Assembly (NCBI GenBank): GCA_964579325.1
Contig: CAZOHN010000185.1
Location: 1 to 7,265 of the forward strand
Reading direction: 5' to 3'
DNA from: CAZOHN01 sp964579325
GTDB lineage: Bacteria; Pseudomonadota; Alphaproteobacteria; Rhodobacterales; Rhodobacteraceae
DNA: 7,265 nucleotides
This document shows positions 1-5,890 of the stretch, one piece after another. The translations under genes and the position numbers were made by a program. The notes under the pieces were generated by a model. The model worked only from the letters and a program-made list of their open reading frames with translations, ran no database searches and was not told where the DNA came from. Position 1 is the stretch's first letter. Each line of letters starts with the position of its first letter.

Positions 1-428
<428 letters not shown>

Positions 429-448
429 GGGAAAGGCTCCTCCGGGAC

Positions 449-479
449 TGCCCGCCCGTTGTCCGGGCTTGGGAGGGCA
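449..479 (-). other. Inverted repeat in the ureC leader (hairpin 1)
   Basis: Two nested perfect arms are visible. Bases 449-453 pair with 475-479, and 454-458 pair with 464-468. This gives ten GC-rich base pairs with a 5-nt loop and a 6-nt one-sided bulge. In the ureC transcript it would sit just upstream of the Shine-Dalgarno sequence at 443-437. No U-tract follows, so an intrinsic terminator is unlikely. A role in mRNA stability or ribosome access is inference only. Confidence 0.45.
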
Positions 480-497
480 AGTGTCAAAGGCGGCCGG

Positions 498-536
498 GTG
501 CCTGAGGTCGGGCGCAGTGCGGCTTTGCGCAGGCAC
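498..536 (-). other. Inverted repeat in the ureC leader (hairpin 2)
   Basis: Bases 498-503 (GTGCCT) pair with 531-536 (AGGCAC), and 512-516 (GCGCA) pair with 526-530 (TGCGC). That makes eleven Watson-Crick pairs, a 9-nt loop and an 8-nt one-sided bulge. It is the longest inverted repeat in the gap between the AhpD-like gene and ureC. There is no U-run on either side. Its function is unknown. Confidence 0.45.
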
Positions 537-543
537 GAGGCGC

Positions 544-564
544 TTCGCCCGTTTTTCAGGCGAA
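544..564 (-). other. Inverted repeat just after the AhpD-like stop codon (hairpin 3)
   Basis: Bases 544-549 (TTCGCC) pair with 559-564 (GGCGAA) around a 9-nt loop. The hairpin begins 17 bases past the minus-strand stop codon at 582-584. The only T-run lies in the loop on the plus strand and nothing U-rich follows the stem on the minus strand. It may therefore be a 3'-end stabiliser or processing structure rather than an intrinsic terminator. Confidence 0.35.
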
Positions 565-581
565 CTGCAAACCGGGCGGCC

Positions 582-977
582 CTACGCGCGGAATCTCTCG
601 TCCGTCTCGACCTGGAGCGCGGTTGCAAGCCCGTTCGTCTGCATCGCTGTCGCGATGACGGCCATCAGTTCGCCGTGCTGCGAGGGCGTCATGCCTTTCG
701 CCTTCGCGCCCGCGGTGTGGGAATGGACGCAATAGCTGCACCCGTTCACCGCCGAGACGGCGACATAGACCATCTCCTTCACCATCGGGTCGAGCGCGCC
801 CGGGGCCATCACGTCGCGCACCCTCTCCCAGGTCGCGCGCAGGAGTGCGGGGTCGTGCGCCAGCGCGCGCCAGAAGTTGTTGACGTAGTCGGTTCCGCGC
901 GCTGCCCGGATCTCAGCGAAGACCGCCCGCGCATCCGGGGCGGCCTCCTCGTCGCTCAGGAGCGCAACGACCGCCAT
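582..977 (-). CDS. AhpD-like / carboxymuconolactone decarboxylase family protein
   Basis: A 131-residue protein of the AhpD/carboxymuconolactone decarboxylase fold, probably cytoplasmic. The signature is clear: E68, C80, C83 and H87 make the E-x11-CxxC-x3-H pattern of AhpD-type proteins (local sequence NGCSYCVHSHT), which use the redox-active cysteine pair in peroxidase or related thiol chemistry. The N-terminal half is helical, with FWRALAHDPALLRATW preceding the catalytic helices. I chose the ATG at 977 because it overlaps the cyclase stop codon (TGATG, 1 bp shared). This implies translational coupling and gives the usual family length; a longer reading from 1118 would only run into the cyclase gene. 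The pairing with the cyclase suggests the two act in one pathway or stress response. The substrate cannot be read from sequence. A true carboxymuconolactone decarboxylase is unlikely because the CxxC pair belongs to the AhpD branch. Confidence 0.9.
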   Translation of the reverse strand: MAVVALLSDEEAAPDARAVFAEIRAARGTDYVNNFWRALAHDPALLRATWERVRDVMAPGALDPMVKEMVYVAVSAVNGCSYCVHSHTAGAKAKGMTPSQHGELMAVIATAMQTNGLATALQVETDERFRA

Positions 978-1786
978 CAGAAGACGGCCATCACGCGCGC
1001 CGGGCCACCCGTGCCGGTCTTGTGCTTGGGCGCACCGACAAAGACCGTGGCGCCGGTCGCAGGCACCTGGTCGAGCCCGGCGATGTTCTCGATCCCGTAG
1101 CGGCCACCAGGCAACCACGAGAAGTGGACCGCGAAATCGGCCGAGTTGCCGGGGTCGAGCGACAGGGTATCCACCGCGATGCAGGCCACGTCCATCCCTG
1201 CCAGCATGTCGGTCGCGGCCTTCGAGAAACCGGGGAACGCGAAGCTGCCATCGGGGGTGTTGCGGAACGAGGGGTCCCCGACCTTGGCGGCCCAGCCCGA
1301 GTGCATGGCCACGCAGGCGCCTGCCGGGATCGCGCCGTTGGCCGTGACCCAGGCCTCGATGTCCTCCGGCATGACCATCGCGTTAGCCTCTTCGGCGGCC
1401 TTGGCCGAGATGTCGACCACGCAGAGCGGGCAGACGAGGCGTTCGGGTGCTAGGTCTGCGACGCTGGTGCCATCGGACGTGAAGTGCAGCGGCGCGTCGA
1501 TGTGAGTGCCGGTGTGCTCGAAGATCGTGAGTTTCCAGAGTTGGTAGCCCGAGTCCTCGAACTTCACCGCAGGCTCGTAGAGGATGCCGGGATTGCCGTC
1601 GAACGTGGGGAAAGCGCCGTCGTAGGCATGAGTGAGGTCAACGACCCTGCCGCTCGACTGCGCCAGAAGCGGCTGTGCCGCCGTGGCCCCGGCCGCGACG
1701 GCCGCGACCCCCGCGCCGAAGCGGAACATCTCGCGCCGCGAGAGCATTCGCTCCTTCACGGCCTCCATCACACAGGCATTGCACAT
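977..1786 (-). CDS. Tat-exported cyclase family protein (metal-dependent hydrolase)
   Basis: A 269-residue member of the cyclase family (PF04199), which includes bacterial kynurenine formamidase and isatin hydrolase. These metal enzymes open cyclic or acyclic amides. The metal-binding signature HTGTHIDAPLHF is intact, with H91, H95, D97 and H101 (HxGTHxDxPxH). The N-terminus reads as a twin-arginine signal: S16-R17-R18-E-M-F, then an Ala/Val-rich stretch and a plausible cleavage site after A42 (PLLA-Q). The mature enzyme would therefore work in the periplasm. A short MCNAC leader with a CxxC precedes the twin arginines. The start at 1786 is preceded by GGAGAG at 1801-1796; Met7 or Met14 are alternatives that keep the Tat motif. 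The stop codon overlaps the AhpD-like start. An 85-bp gap separates it from the gene upstream. The substrate is not deducible. Its position inside a urease operon invites, but does not prove, a link with amide or ureide breakdown. Confidence 0.93.
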   Translation of the reverse strand: MCNACVMEAVKERMLSRREMFRFGAGVAAVAAGATAAQPLLAQSSGRVVDLTHAYDGAFPTFDGNPGILYEPAVKFEDSGYQLWKLTIFEHTGTHIDAPLHFTSDGTSVADLAPERLVCPLCVVDISAKAAEEANAMVMPEDIEAWVTANGAIPAGACVAMHSGWAAKVGDPSFRNTPDGSFAFPGFSKAATDMLAGMDVACIAVDTLSLDPGNSADFAVHFSWLPGGRYGIENIAGLDQVPATGATVFVGAPKHKTGTGGPARVMAVF

Positions 1787-1871
1787 GGTCTTGGGCTCTC
1801 CGTCTGGATCAGGCCGCTGGCCGGGCCCTGCCGGTCAGACTACACCGGAACCGCCTGTGGAAAAGGGGCTT

Positions 1872-2195
1872 TCAGGGTTTCGGACCGACGATCCTGGGAC
1901 CGCGGGCGGCAAGACGCGCGACGTTCGACCTGGTGCGCGCCCGCACCGGCATGACCGCAGCGGCGAGGATGTCGTTCGGGGATTTTCCGGATGCGACAGC
2001 CCTGGCCACGGCGCGTGCGGCGCGTGTCGCCGCATGCTGCTTCTCGGAGACCATGCGTGAGGTCTCGGAGCGCGTGGTGTCCCAGATCCCTACCATCCCC
2101 AACAGACGATAGCCGATGACCATCTGCGCCTCGGCCGCCATCATCCAGACCTGCCATCCAGTCCGCCACAGATCGACGGGCGTCACGTAGCGCAT
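1872..2195 (-). CDS. Hypothetical protein, 107 residues, Ala-rich helical with basic tail
   Basis: I cannot assign a function. The protein begins MRYVTPVDLWRTGWQVWMMA, followed by a Met/Ala-rich, probably amphipathic helical stretch (AEAQMVIGYRLLGMVGIW). Next comes a Ser/Glu/Lys segment, then an Ala/Arg-rich region (ATRAARAVARAVASG), ending in a strongly basic tail. There is no signal peptide, no cysteine and no convincing membrane span. The composition resembles phasin-like helical proteins; that is an impression, not a homology claim. The gene is probably real: it starts 11 bp after the ureB stop, has an AAGGGAA ribosome site at 2207-2201, and keeps the operon direction and codon bias. An 85-bp gap follows before the cyclase. 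A shadow open frame of similar length exists on the opposite strand but lacks comparable context. Confidence 0.7.
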   Translation of the reverse strand: MRYVTPVDLWRTGWQVWMMAAEAQMVIGYRLLGMVGIWDTTRSETSRMVSEKQHAATRAARAVARAVASGKSPNDILAAAVMPVRARTRSNVARLAARGPRIVGPKP

Positions 2196-2206
2196 CGCAA
2201 TTCCCT

Positions 2207-2515
2207 TCAGTCGAGCGGCCCCATCACCGCCTGGTTGAACCCGAAGATCACCCGCGCACCCGAGACCGGGACAAGCTGCACCTCGCGGACCTGCCCGGGC
2301 TCGAACCGCACGGCAGTACCCGCCGCTATGTCGAGCCGCATCCCTCGGGCTGCGACCCGGTCGAAGGCCAGCGCAGGGTTCGTCTCGGCGAAGTGATAGT
2401 GCGAGCCGACCTGCACCGGCCTGTCGCCGGTGTTGGCGACTTCCAGGACGATGACAGAGAGACCTGCGTTCAGCTCGATCTCGCCCTCACGCGTGAGGAT
2501 CTCGCCCGGGATCAT
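2207..2515 (-). CDS. ureB: Urease subunit beta
   Basis: The small beta subunit of urease, a structural partner of UreA and UreC in the urea-hydrolysing complex. The 102-residue length is normal for a separate bacterial UreB. The N-terminus MIPGEILTREGEIELNAG is the family hallmark, and the conserved GSHYHFAETNPAL block lies at residues 37-49. The C-terminal part, from residue 54 on (RVAARGMRLDIAAGTAVRFE), is also typical. The open frame extends upstream to 2587, but those extra 24 codons show no family resemblance and overlap the small gene upstream. I therefore place the start at 2515. That ATG overlaps the upstream stop codon by 4 bp (ATGA), a standard coupling arrangement. An unknown gene follows 11 bp downstream, and ureC comes only after two further genes. 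That separation of ureB from ureC is the main oddity. Confidence 0.97.
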   Translation of the reverse strand: MIPGEILTREGEIELNAGLSVIVLEVANTGDRPVQVGSHYHFAETNPALAFDRVAARGMRLDIAAGTAVRFEPGQVREVQLVPVSGARVIFGFNQAVMGPLD

Positions 2516-2676
2516 TTGCGAACACGGGCGTAGACTACTCCACCGACCCCGACGATCGCGACAAGGACGGCGACGACCCAGCCCCACTCGATCCCGTGCG
2601 GGTGATGGTGCAGACCCTCGTGCGCGAGCGCGGGAGACGCCATGAGCGGCAGGACGGGAGTGAGGATGCGGAACAT
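2512..2676 (-). CDS. Small His-rich exported membrane protein between ureA and ureB
   Basis: A 54-residue open frame. Residues 1-18 (MFRILTPVLPLMASPALA) look like a signal peptide ending in an ALA cleavage site. A His-rich segment follows (HEGLHHHPHG, residues 19-28, five histidines), then a hydrophobic span WGWVVAVLVAIVGVGGVVYA (31-50) and a short basic end (RVRK). The predicted product is a single-span membrane protein with its His cluster on the periplasmic side; if the signal is cleaved, the mature chain would start with His. The gene is well framed: AGGAG at 2688-2684 overlaps the ureA stop, the start lies 10 bp past ureA, and the stop overlaps the ureB start by 4 bp. The histidines and urease setting suggest a nickel or other metal role, which is inference only. 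I do not recognise a named family with certainty. Confidence 0.78.
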   Translation of the reverse strand: MFRILTPVLPLMASPALAHEGLHHHPHGIEWGWVVAVLVAIVGVGGVVYARVRK

Positions 2677-2686
2677 GTGTGATCTC

Positions 2687-2989
2687 CTACCGGATCGGAT
2701 GATGGACGGTGACGAGCTTGGTGCCGTCGGGGAATGTGGCCTCGACCTGGACGTCGTGGATCATCTCGGCCACGCCTTCCATGCACATCGCGCGGGTCAC
2801 GACATGGGCGCCCGCCTCCATGAGGTCGGCGACGCTCCGACCGTCGCGGGCGCCTTCGACCACGAAATCGGTGATCAGCGCGATGGCCTCGGGGTGGTTG
2901 AGCTTCACGCCCCGAGAAAGGCGGTTGCGGGCGACCATCGCCGCGAGGCTCACGAGAAGCTTGTCCTTCTCGCGGGGGGTCAGCATCAT
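2687..2989 (-). CDS. ureA: Urease subunit gamma
   Basis: The gamma subunit of urease, a 100-residue structural component of the UreABC trimer. The start MMLTPREKDKLLVSLAAMVA matches the family pattern M-x-LTPREKDKL. The rest holds the usual blocks: LNHPEAIALI in the N-terminal half, a DLMEAG segment in the middle, and VEATFPDGTKLVTVHHPI at the C-terminus. The first of two consecutive ATG codons is preferred, because GGGAGGA at 3005-2999 lies 9 bp upstream and the resulting length is exactly typical. It begins 3 bp after ureD and is followed by the small His-rich gene, whose ribosome site overlaps the ureA stop. Everything points to one polycistronic message starting at ureD. Confidence 0.97.
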   Translation of the reverse strand: MMLTPREKDKLLVSLAAMVARNRLSRGVKLNHPEAIALITDFVVEGARDGRSVADLMEAGAHVVTRAMCMEGVAEMIHDVQVEATFPDGTKLVTVHHPIR

Positions 2990-2992
2990 CTT

Positions 2993-3832
2993 TCAGTATC
3001 CTCCCATCGCCCAGACCCGCGGAAGCGGCCCGCGCCCGAGCACCGTCAATACCGCCGCGACCGTGCGGCGGAGATCACGTGCGCCGGGCGCGAGCACCCG
3101 GACCACGCATTTTCCGTCCCAGCCCGAGGCGGCGGCCTCGGCCGGGCCGCTCACGGGCAGCACCGCCCGCACCGCCTCCACCGCGTCCTCCGCACCGCGC
3201 GCGACAAGCGCAATGGTCGCGACCGCGCGGGCGCCGTTCCACATGGCGGGGCTGTCGAGCCGGGCGAGCGTCGCGTCAGTAAGGCGCAGGGGCTCGACGA
3301 AGGCCGGGGTGCTGCCACGCCAGATCTCGCGGCAGTCGGAAAGGTCGAGGCGGGTGACCGTCTCGCCCATTGCGGCGCGGCCGAGGACGATCATCTCGCA
3401 CAGAAGGCAGGTCGCCTCCCCCTTCAGCCGGATCACCGTGCGCCGCCTGAGCGCGGCACCGTCGTAAAGGATCGTCTCCTGCGGGAGCCAGGCCAGGGCG
3501 GCGCCGTCGGCCACCTCTGCCGTGACCGTCATCTCGGCCACGCCGCCCGCGCTGCGATAGACCCGCTCGGCCGCCTGTGTCGTGGCGGAGGCGCGTGCGC
3601 CGGGACCGAGGTCGAGGGCGAACGACACCCGATCGCCCCCGGTGAGGCCGCCCGCGGTGTTGAGGAACACCACTTCTGGCACCGGCCCCGCCACCCGGGG
3701 AAGGAAGGCCTTGGCCGAGCCGGCCTGCCGCAACTCGCGCAGACCCGAGCCTGCCAGCATCACACGCGCATCGCCGCGCGTGCGCTGCAGGCCCTGCGGG
3801 GCCTCAGACTGGGGCATGGGGTGGTCGAACAT
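2993..3832 (-). CDS. ureD: Urease accessory protein UreD
   Basis: UreD (UreH in some species) is the scaffold protein that binds apo-urease and, with UreF and UreG, delivers nickel to the active site. The 279-residue length is normal. Family landmarks are present: FLNTAGGLTGGDRV (residues 56-69), the TTQAAERVYRS block (84-94), and LAWLPQETILYDGA around the middle of the protein. The C-terminus ends LPRVWAMGGY. The gene is the first on the minus strand after the divergent gap, with AGGAG at 3842-3838 five bases before the ATG; Met6 is a less likely alternative start. UreA follows 3 bp downstream. The promoter should lie in 3833-4023, but I cannot point to clear -35 and -10 elements. The partner accessory genes ureE, ureF and ureG are not in the window. 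Confidence 0.95.
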   Translation of the reverse strand: MFDHPMPQSEAPQGLQRTRGDARVMLAGSGLRELRQAGSAKAFLPRVAGPVPEVVFLNTAGGLTGGDRVSFALDLGPGARASATTQAAERVYRSAGGVAEMTVTAEVADGAALAWLPQETILYDGAALRRRTVIRLKGEATCLLCEMIVLGRAAMGETVTRLDLSDCREIWRGSTPAFVEPLRLTDATLARLDSPAMWNGARAVATIALVARGAEDAVEAVRAVLPVSGPAEAAASGWDGKCVVRVLAPGARDLRRTVAAVLTVLGRGPLPRVWAMGGY

Positions 3833-4023
3833 GCGGTCTCCTCGACCCGAACGACGCTATCGGCGGCACCAGCTCCTGCAACGCGGCGCGGAGCCCGCCC
3901 GGGCACCCATCGCGTCTCGTCATGCGCATCGCCCGCAAACCGGGCGCCTCGCCCAAAAATCGTGCGCCACCGGAATCGGCCTCGCCACTGGACTCCGCCA
4001 CCCACCCCGGCTAGCCCAAGCGC
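3833..4023. promoter_or_regulatory. Divergent intergenic region, ureD / pyrC
   Basis: A 191-bp gap between two outward-facing operons, which must hold the start signals for both unless a promoter sits inside a gene. It is GC-rich, and I find no convincing sigma-70 hexamers or sigma-54 element. It contains an AGGAG for ureD, a small GGGCG/CGCCC inverted repeat at 3942-3954 next to an A-run, and two GANTC sites (3973-3977 and 3991-3995), the target of the alphaproteobacterial CcrM methylase. No Shine-Dalgarno sequence is seen before pyrC. Confidence 0.6.
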
Positions 4024-5064
4024 ATGACCGAGACGCTCACGATCCGCCGCCCCGACGACTGGCACCTGCACCTGCGCGACGGGGCCATGCTGGAGGGCGT
4101 ATTGCCCGAAAGCACCCGCCATTTCGCCCGCGCGATCATCATGCCGAACCTCGTTCCGCCCGTCGTGACGGGTGCGCAGGCGGCGGCCTACCGGACGCGC
4201 ATCCTTGCGGCCATGCCGGCGGGTGCAAACTTCACGCCGTTGATGACGCTCTACCTGACCGAGGCGACCGACCCCGACGACGTCGCCCGAGCACAGGCCG
4301 AGGGCATCATCCACGCGGTCAAGCTTTACCCCGCCGGCGCGACAACCAACTCCGCCTCGGGCGTGCGCGACTTCGACAAGGTGCGGGCCGTGCTGGACCG
4401 GATGGCCGCGATCGGGCTGACGCTTTGCGTCCACGGCGAGGTGACGGACCCGGCGGTGGACATCTTCGACCGCGAAGCCGTCTTCATCGACCGGGTACTC
4501 GAGCCCCTGCGTCGCGCAACGCCGGGCTTGCGGGTGGTCATGGAGCACATCACCACGAAGGATGGCGCGGACTATGTGCTGGACGGCGGGCCGGATATCG
4601 CCGCGACGATCACCACACATCACCTGATCCTGAACCGCAACCACATCCTGGCGGGCGGTATACGGCCGCACTACTACTGCCTGCCGGTCGCAAAGCGCGA
4701 GACGCACCGCATCGCGCTCCACGCAGCGGCAGTTTCGGGGCATCCGCGCTTCTTCCTCGGCACCGATAGCGCGCCGCACCCCGATCCGCTGAAGGAGCAT
4801 TCCTGTGGCTGTGCCGGTTGCTTCACCGCCACCAACACGATGTCGATCCTCGCGGAAGTGTTCGAGCAGGCGGGCGCGCTTCACCGTCTCGAGGCCTTCA
4901 CTTCCGAGCATGGCGCGGACTTCTATGGCCTGCCCCGCAATGCCGGAACGATCACCCTGACGAAAGGCGATCCGGCCGCCTATCCGGCGAAGATCGTGAC
5001 CGGCGCGGGCCCCGTCACCGTGTTCGACCCGATGATGCCGCTGCACTGGAGCGTTTCGCCATGA
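4024..5064 (+). CDS. pyrC: Dihydroorotase (class II, E. coli type)
   Basis: Dihydroorotase, the zinc enzyme that cyclises N-carbamoyl-L-aspartate to dihydroorotate in de novo pyrimidine synthesis; cytoplasmic. At 346 residues it has the length of the E. coli-type enzyme. All expected metal and catalytic residues are visible: H14 and H16 in WHLHLRDG, the lysine to be carboxylated K100 in AVKLYPAGATTNS, H137 in CVHGEV, H175 in VMEHITTKD, and D248 in FLGTDSAPH. The start is firm: an in-frame TAG at 4012-4014 lies nine bases upstream, and the next Met (residue 22) would remove the HLHLRD motif. There is no Shine-Dalgarno sequence before the ATG, which is odd next to the strong ones of the urease genes. 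The stop overlaps the pyrE start by 4 bp (ATGA), so the pair is one operon. This is separate from the class I dihydroorotase type. Confidence 0.97.
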   Translation: MTETLTIRRPDDWHLHLRDGAMLEGVLPESTRHFARAIIMPNLVPPVVTGAQAAAYRTRILAAMPAGANFTPLMTLYLTEATDPDDVARAQAEGIIHAVKLYPAGATTNSASGVRDFDKVRAVLDRMAAIGLTLCVHGEVTDPAVDIFDREAVFIDRVLEPLRRATPGLRVVMEHITTKDGADYVLDGGPDIAATITTHHLILNRNHILAGGIRPHYYCLPVAKRETHRIALHAAAVSGHPRFFLGTDSAPHPDPLKEHSCGCAGCFTATNTMSILAEVFEQAGALHRLEAFTSEHGADFYGLPRNAGTITLTKGDPAAYPAKIVTGAGPVTVFDPMMPLHWSVSP

Positions 5065-5744
5065 TCGCCGCCGCCTTCCCGCCCAAGGAAGAGATCGCCC
5101 GCCTTTCGGCGAGGATATTCCTGGAAGTGGGGGCAGTCCACTTCAACGCCGAGACGCCCTATACTTACGCCTCGGGGCTGCAGGGACCTACCTACATCGA
5201 CTGCCGCAGGCTCATCAGCTTTCCGCGCGTGCGTTCGGCACTGATGGATTTTCTTGCGGTCACGGTGCTGCGCGAAGCCGGGTTCGAGGCGTTCGACACG
5301 GTCGCAGGCGGTGAGACGGCAGGCATTCCCTTCGCCGCGCTCGTGGCCGAACGGCTGGCGCTGCCGATGACCTACGTCCGAAAGAAGCCCAAGGGTTACG
5401 GCCGCAACGCCCGGATCGAAGGGGTGATGGCCGAGGGCGACCGCGTGCTGCTGATCGAGGACCTGACCACCGATGGCGGCTCGAAGCTGTCGTTCGTCGA
5501 CGCGATCCGCGAAACCGGGGCGGCCTGCGGCCACACGGCGGTGATCTTCTACTACGGGATCTTCGCCGACACGGTCCCGAAGCTGAAGGCGCATGGCGTG
5601 GAGCTGCACTGGCTCTGCACCTGGTGGGACGTCCTGGCAGCGGCCCGCGAGACGGAGGCCTTCGACGCCGCCACGCTGGCCGATGTCGAGAGGTTCCTGA
5701 ACAATCCGGCGGACTGGCGCCGGTCGCGCGGTCTGCCGACCTGA
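5061..5744 (+). CDS. pyrE: Orotate phosphoribosyltransferase
   Basis: Transfers phosphoribose from PRPP to orotate to make orotidine monophosphate, two steps after PyrC in UMP synthesis; cytoplasmic. The 227-residue protein carries the type I phosphoribosyltransferase PRPP loop VLLIEDLTTDGGSK (129-142), the orotate-PRT block YVRKKPKGYG (105-114) and GGETAGIPFA (83-92). The start at 5061 overlaps the pyrC stop by 4 bp. The frame is open further upstream, but that part lies within pyrC and shows no family resemblance. The N-terminus MIAAAFPPKEEIARLSARIF and the segment TYASGLQGPTYIDCR (35-49) also fit the family. A weak 5-bp stem (5746-5750 with 5757-5761) lies just after the stop but has no T-tract. 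Together with pyrC this forms a compact pyrimidine pair; dnaB follows 238 bp later and probably has its own promoter. Confidence 0.96.
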   Translation: MIAAAFPPKEEIARLSARIFLEVGAVHFNAETPYTYASGLQGPTYIDCRRLISFPRVRSALMDFLAVTVLREAGFEAFDTVAGGETAGIPFAALVAERLALPMTYVRKKPKGYGRNARIEGVMAEGDRVLLIEDLTTDGGSKLSFVDAIRETGAACGHTAVIFYYGIFADTVPKLKAHGVELHWLCTWWDVLAAARETEAFDAATLADVERFLNNPADWRRSRGLPT

Positions 5745-5770
5745 CGCAGCGCGAGGGCTGCCTCCACCTC

Positions 5771-5779
5771 AGTGGATAA
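5771..5779 (-). promoter_or_regulatory. DnaA-box-like site, 8 of 9 match
   Basis: Reads TTATCCACT on the minus strand, differing from TTATCCACA only at the last base. It lies 26 bp past the pyrE stop and about 200 bp before dnaB. It is the most upstream of four similar motifs. A GANTC site begins seven bases downstream of it. Confidence 0.45.
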
Positions 5780-5881
5780 CCTTGCGATTCGCTGCCACGC
5801 GGCGCTGCGACCTCTGGTATTGGCCGGTGACTTCGGCCCCGCATGTGGTAGTCTGTGGACAGTTGAAAAGAACGCACCGGG

Positions 5882-5890
5882 TTATCCCCA
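5882..5890 (+). promoter_or_regulatory. DnaA-box-like site, 8 of 9 match
   Basis: Reads TTATCCCCA on the plus strand, with one mismatch to TTATCCACA at position 7. It lies 92 bp before the dnaB start. Weaker matches flank it at 5854-5862 (minus) and 5905-5913 (plus), so three motifs fall within 60 bp. Confidence 0.45.

Noticed and set aside
459..487. Possible internal ureC promoter (TTGACA at 487-482, minus strand)
   Set aside because: The -35 matches the consensus, but the best-placed -10 (GGACAA or GACAAC) matches poorly and the spacer overlaps hairpin 1, so I did not list it as a feature.
1856..1864. Isolated DnaA-box-like TTTTCCACA (minus strand) in the gap before the cyclase
   Set aside because: A single 8/9 match with no neighbours and no replication-related gene nearby; likely chance.
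3864..3880. Sigma-54-like sequence (CGGCAC...TGCA) in the divergent gap
   Set aside because: The GG and GC are 11 bases apart instead of the required 10, and the orientation points to pyrC rather than to the nitrogen-related urease genes.
3942..3960. GGGCG-CCT-CGCCC hairpin followed by an A-run, considered as a terminator
   Set aside because: The run is A on the plus strand and the T-run precedes the stem on the minus strand, so it fits a terminator in neither direction. It also lies at the start, not the end, of both operons.
3804..4001. 65-codon minus-strand frame in the ureD-pyrC gap, overlapping the ureD start
   Set aside because: No ribosome site or family resemblance. It overlaps ureD in another frame and reads as a chance frame.
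2642..4027. 461-codon open frame on the plus strand opposite ureA and ureD
   Set aside because: It lies antisense to two clearly recognised genes. Its translation is rich in Arg, His, Gly and Pro with no family pattern, as expected for a shadow frame in GC-rich DNA.
3760..5046. 428-codon open frame on the minus strand opposite pyrC
   Set aside because: It covers pyrC, whose catalytic residues are all intact on the other strand. The minus-strand product is low-complexity and Arg/Gly-rich.
5746..5761. Small GCAGC/GCTGC stem after pyrE, considered as a terminator
   Set aside because: Only five base pairs and no T-tract; too weak to call.
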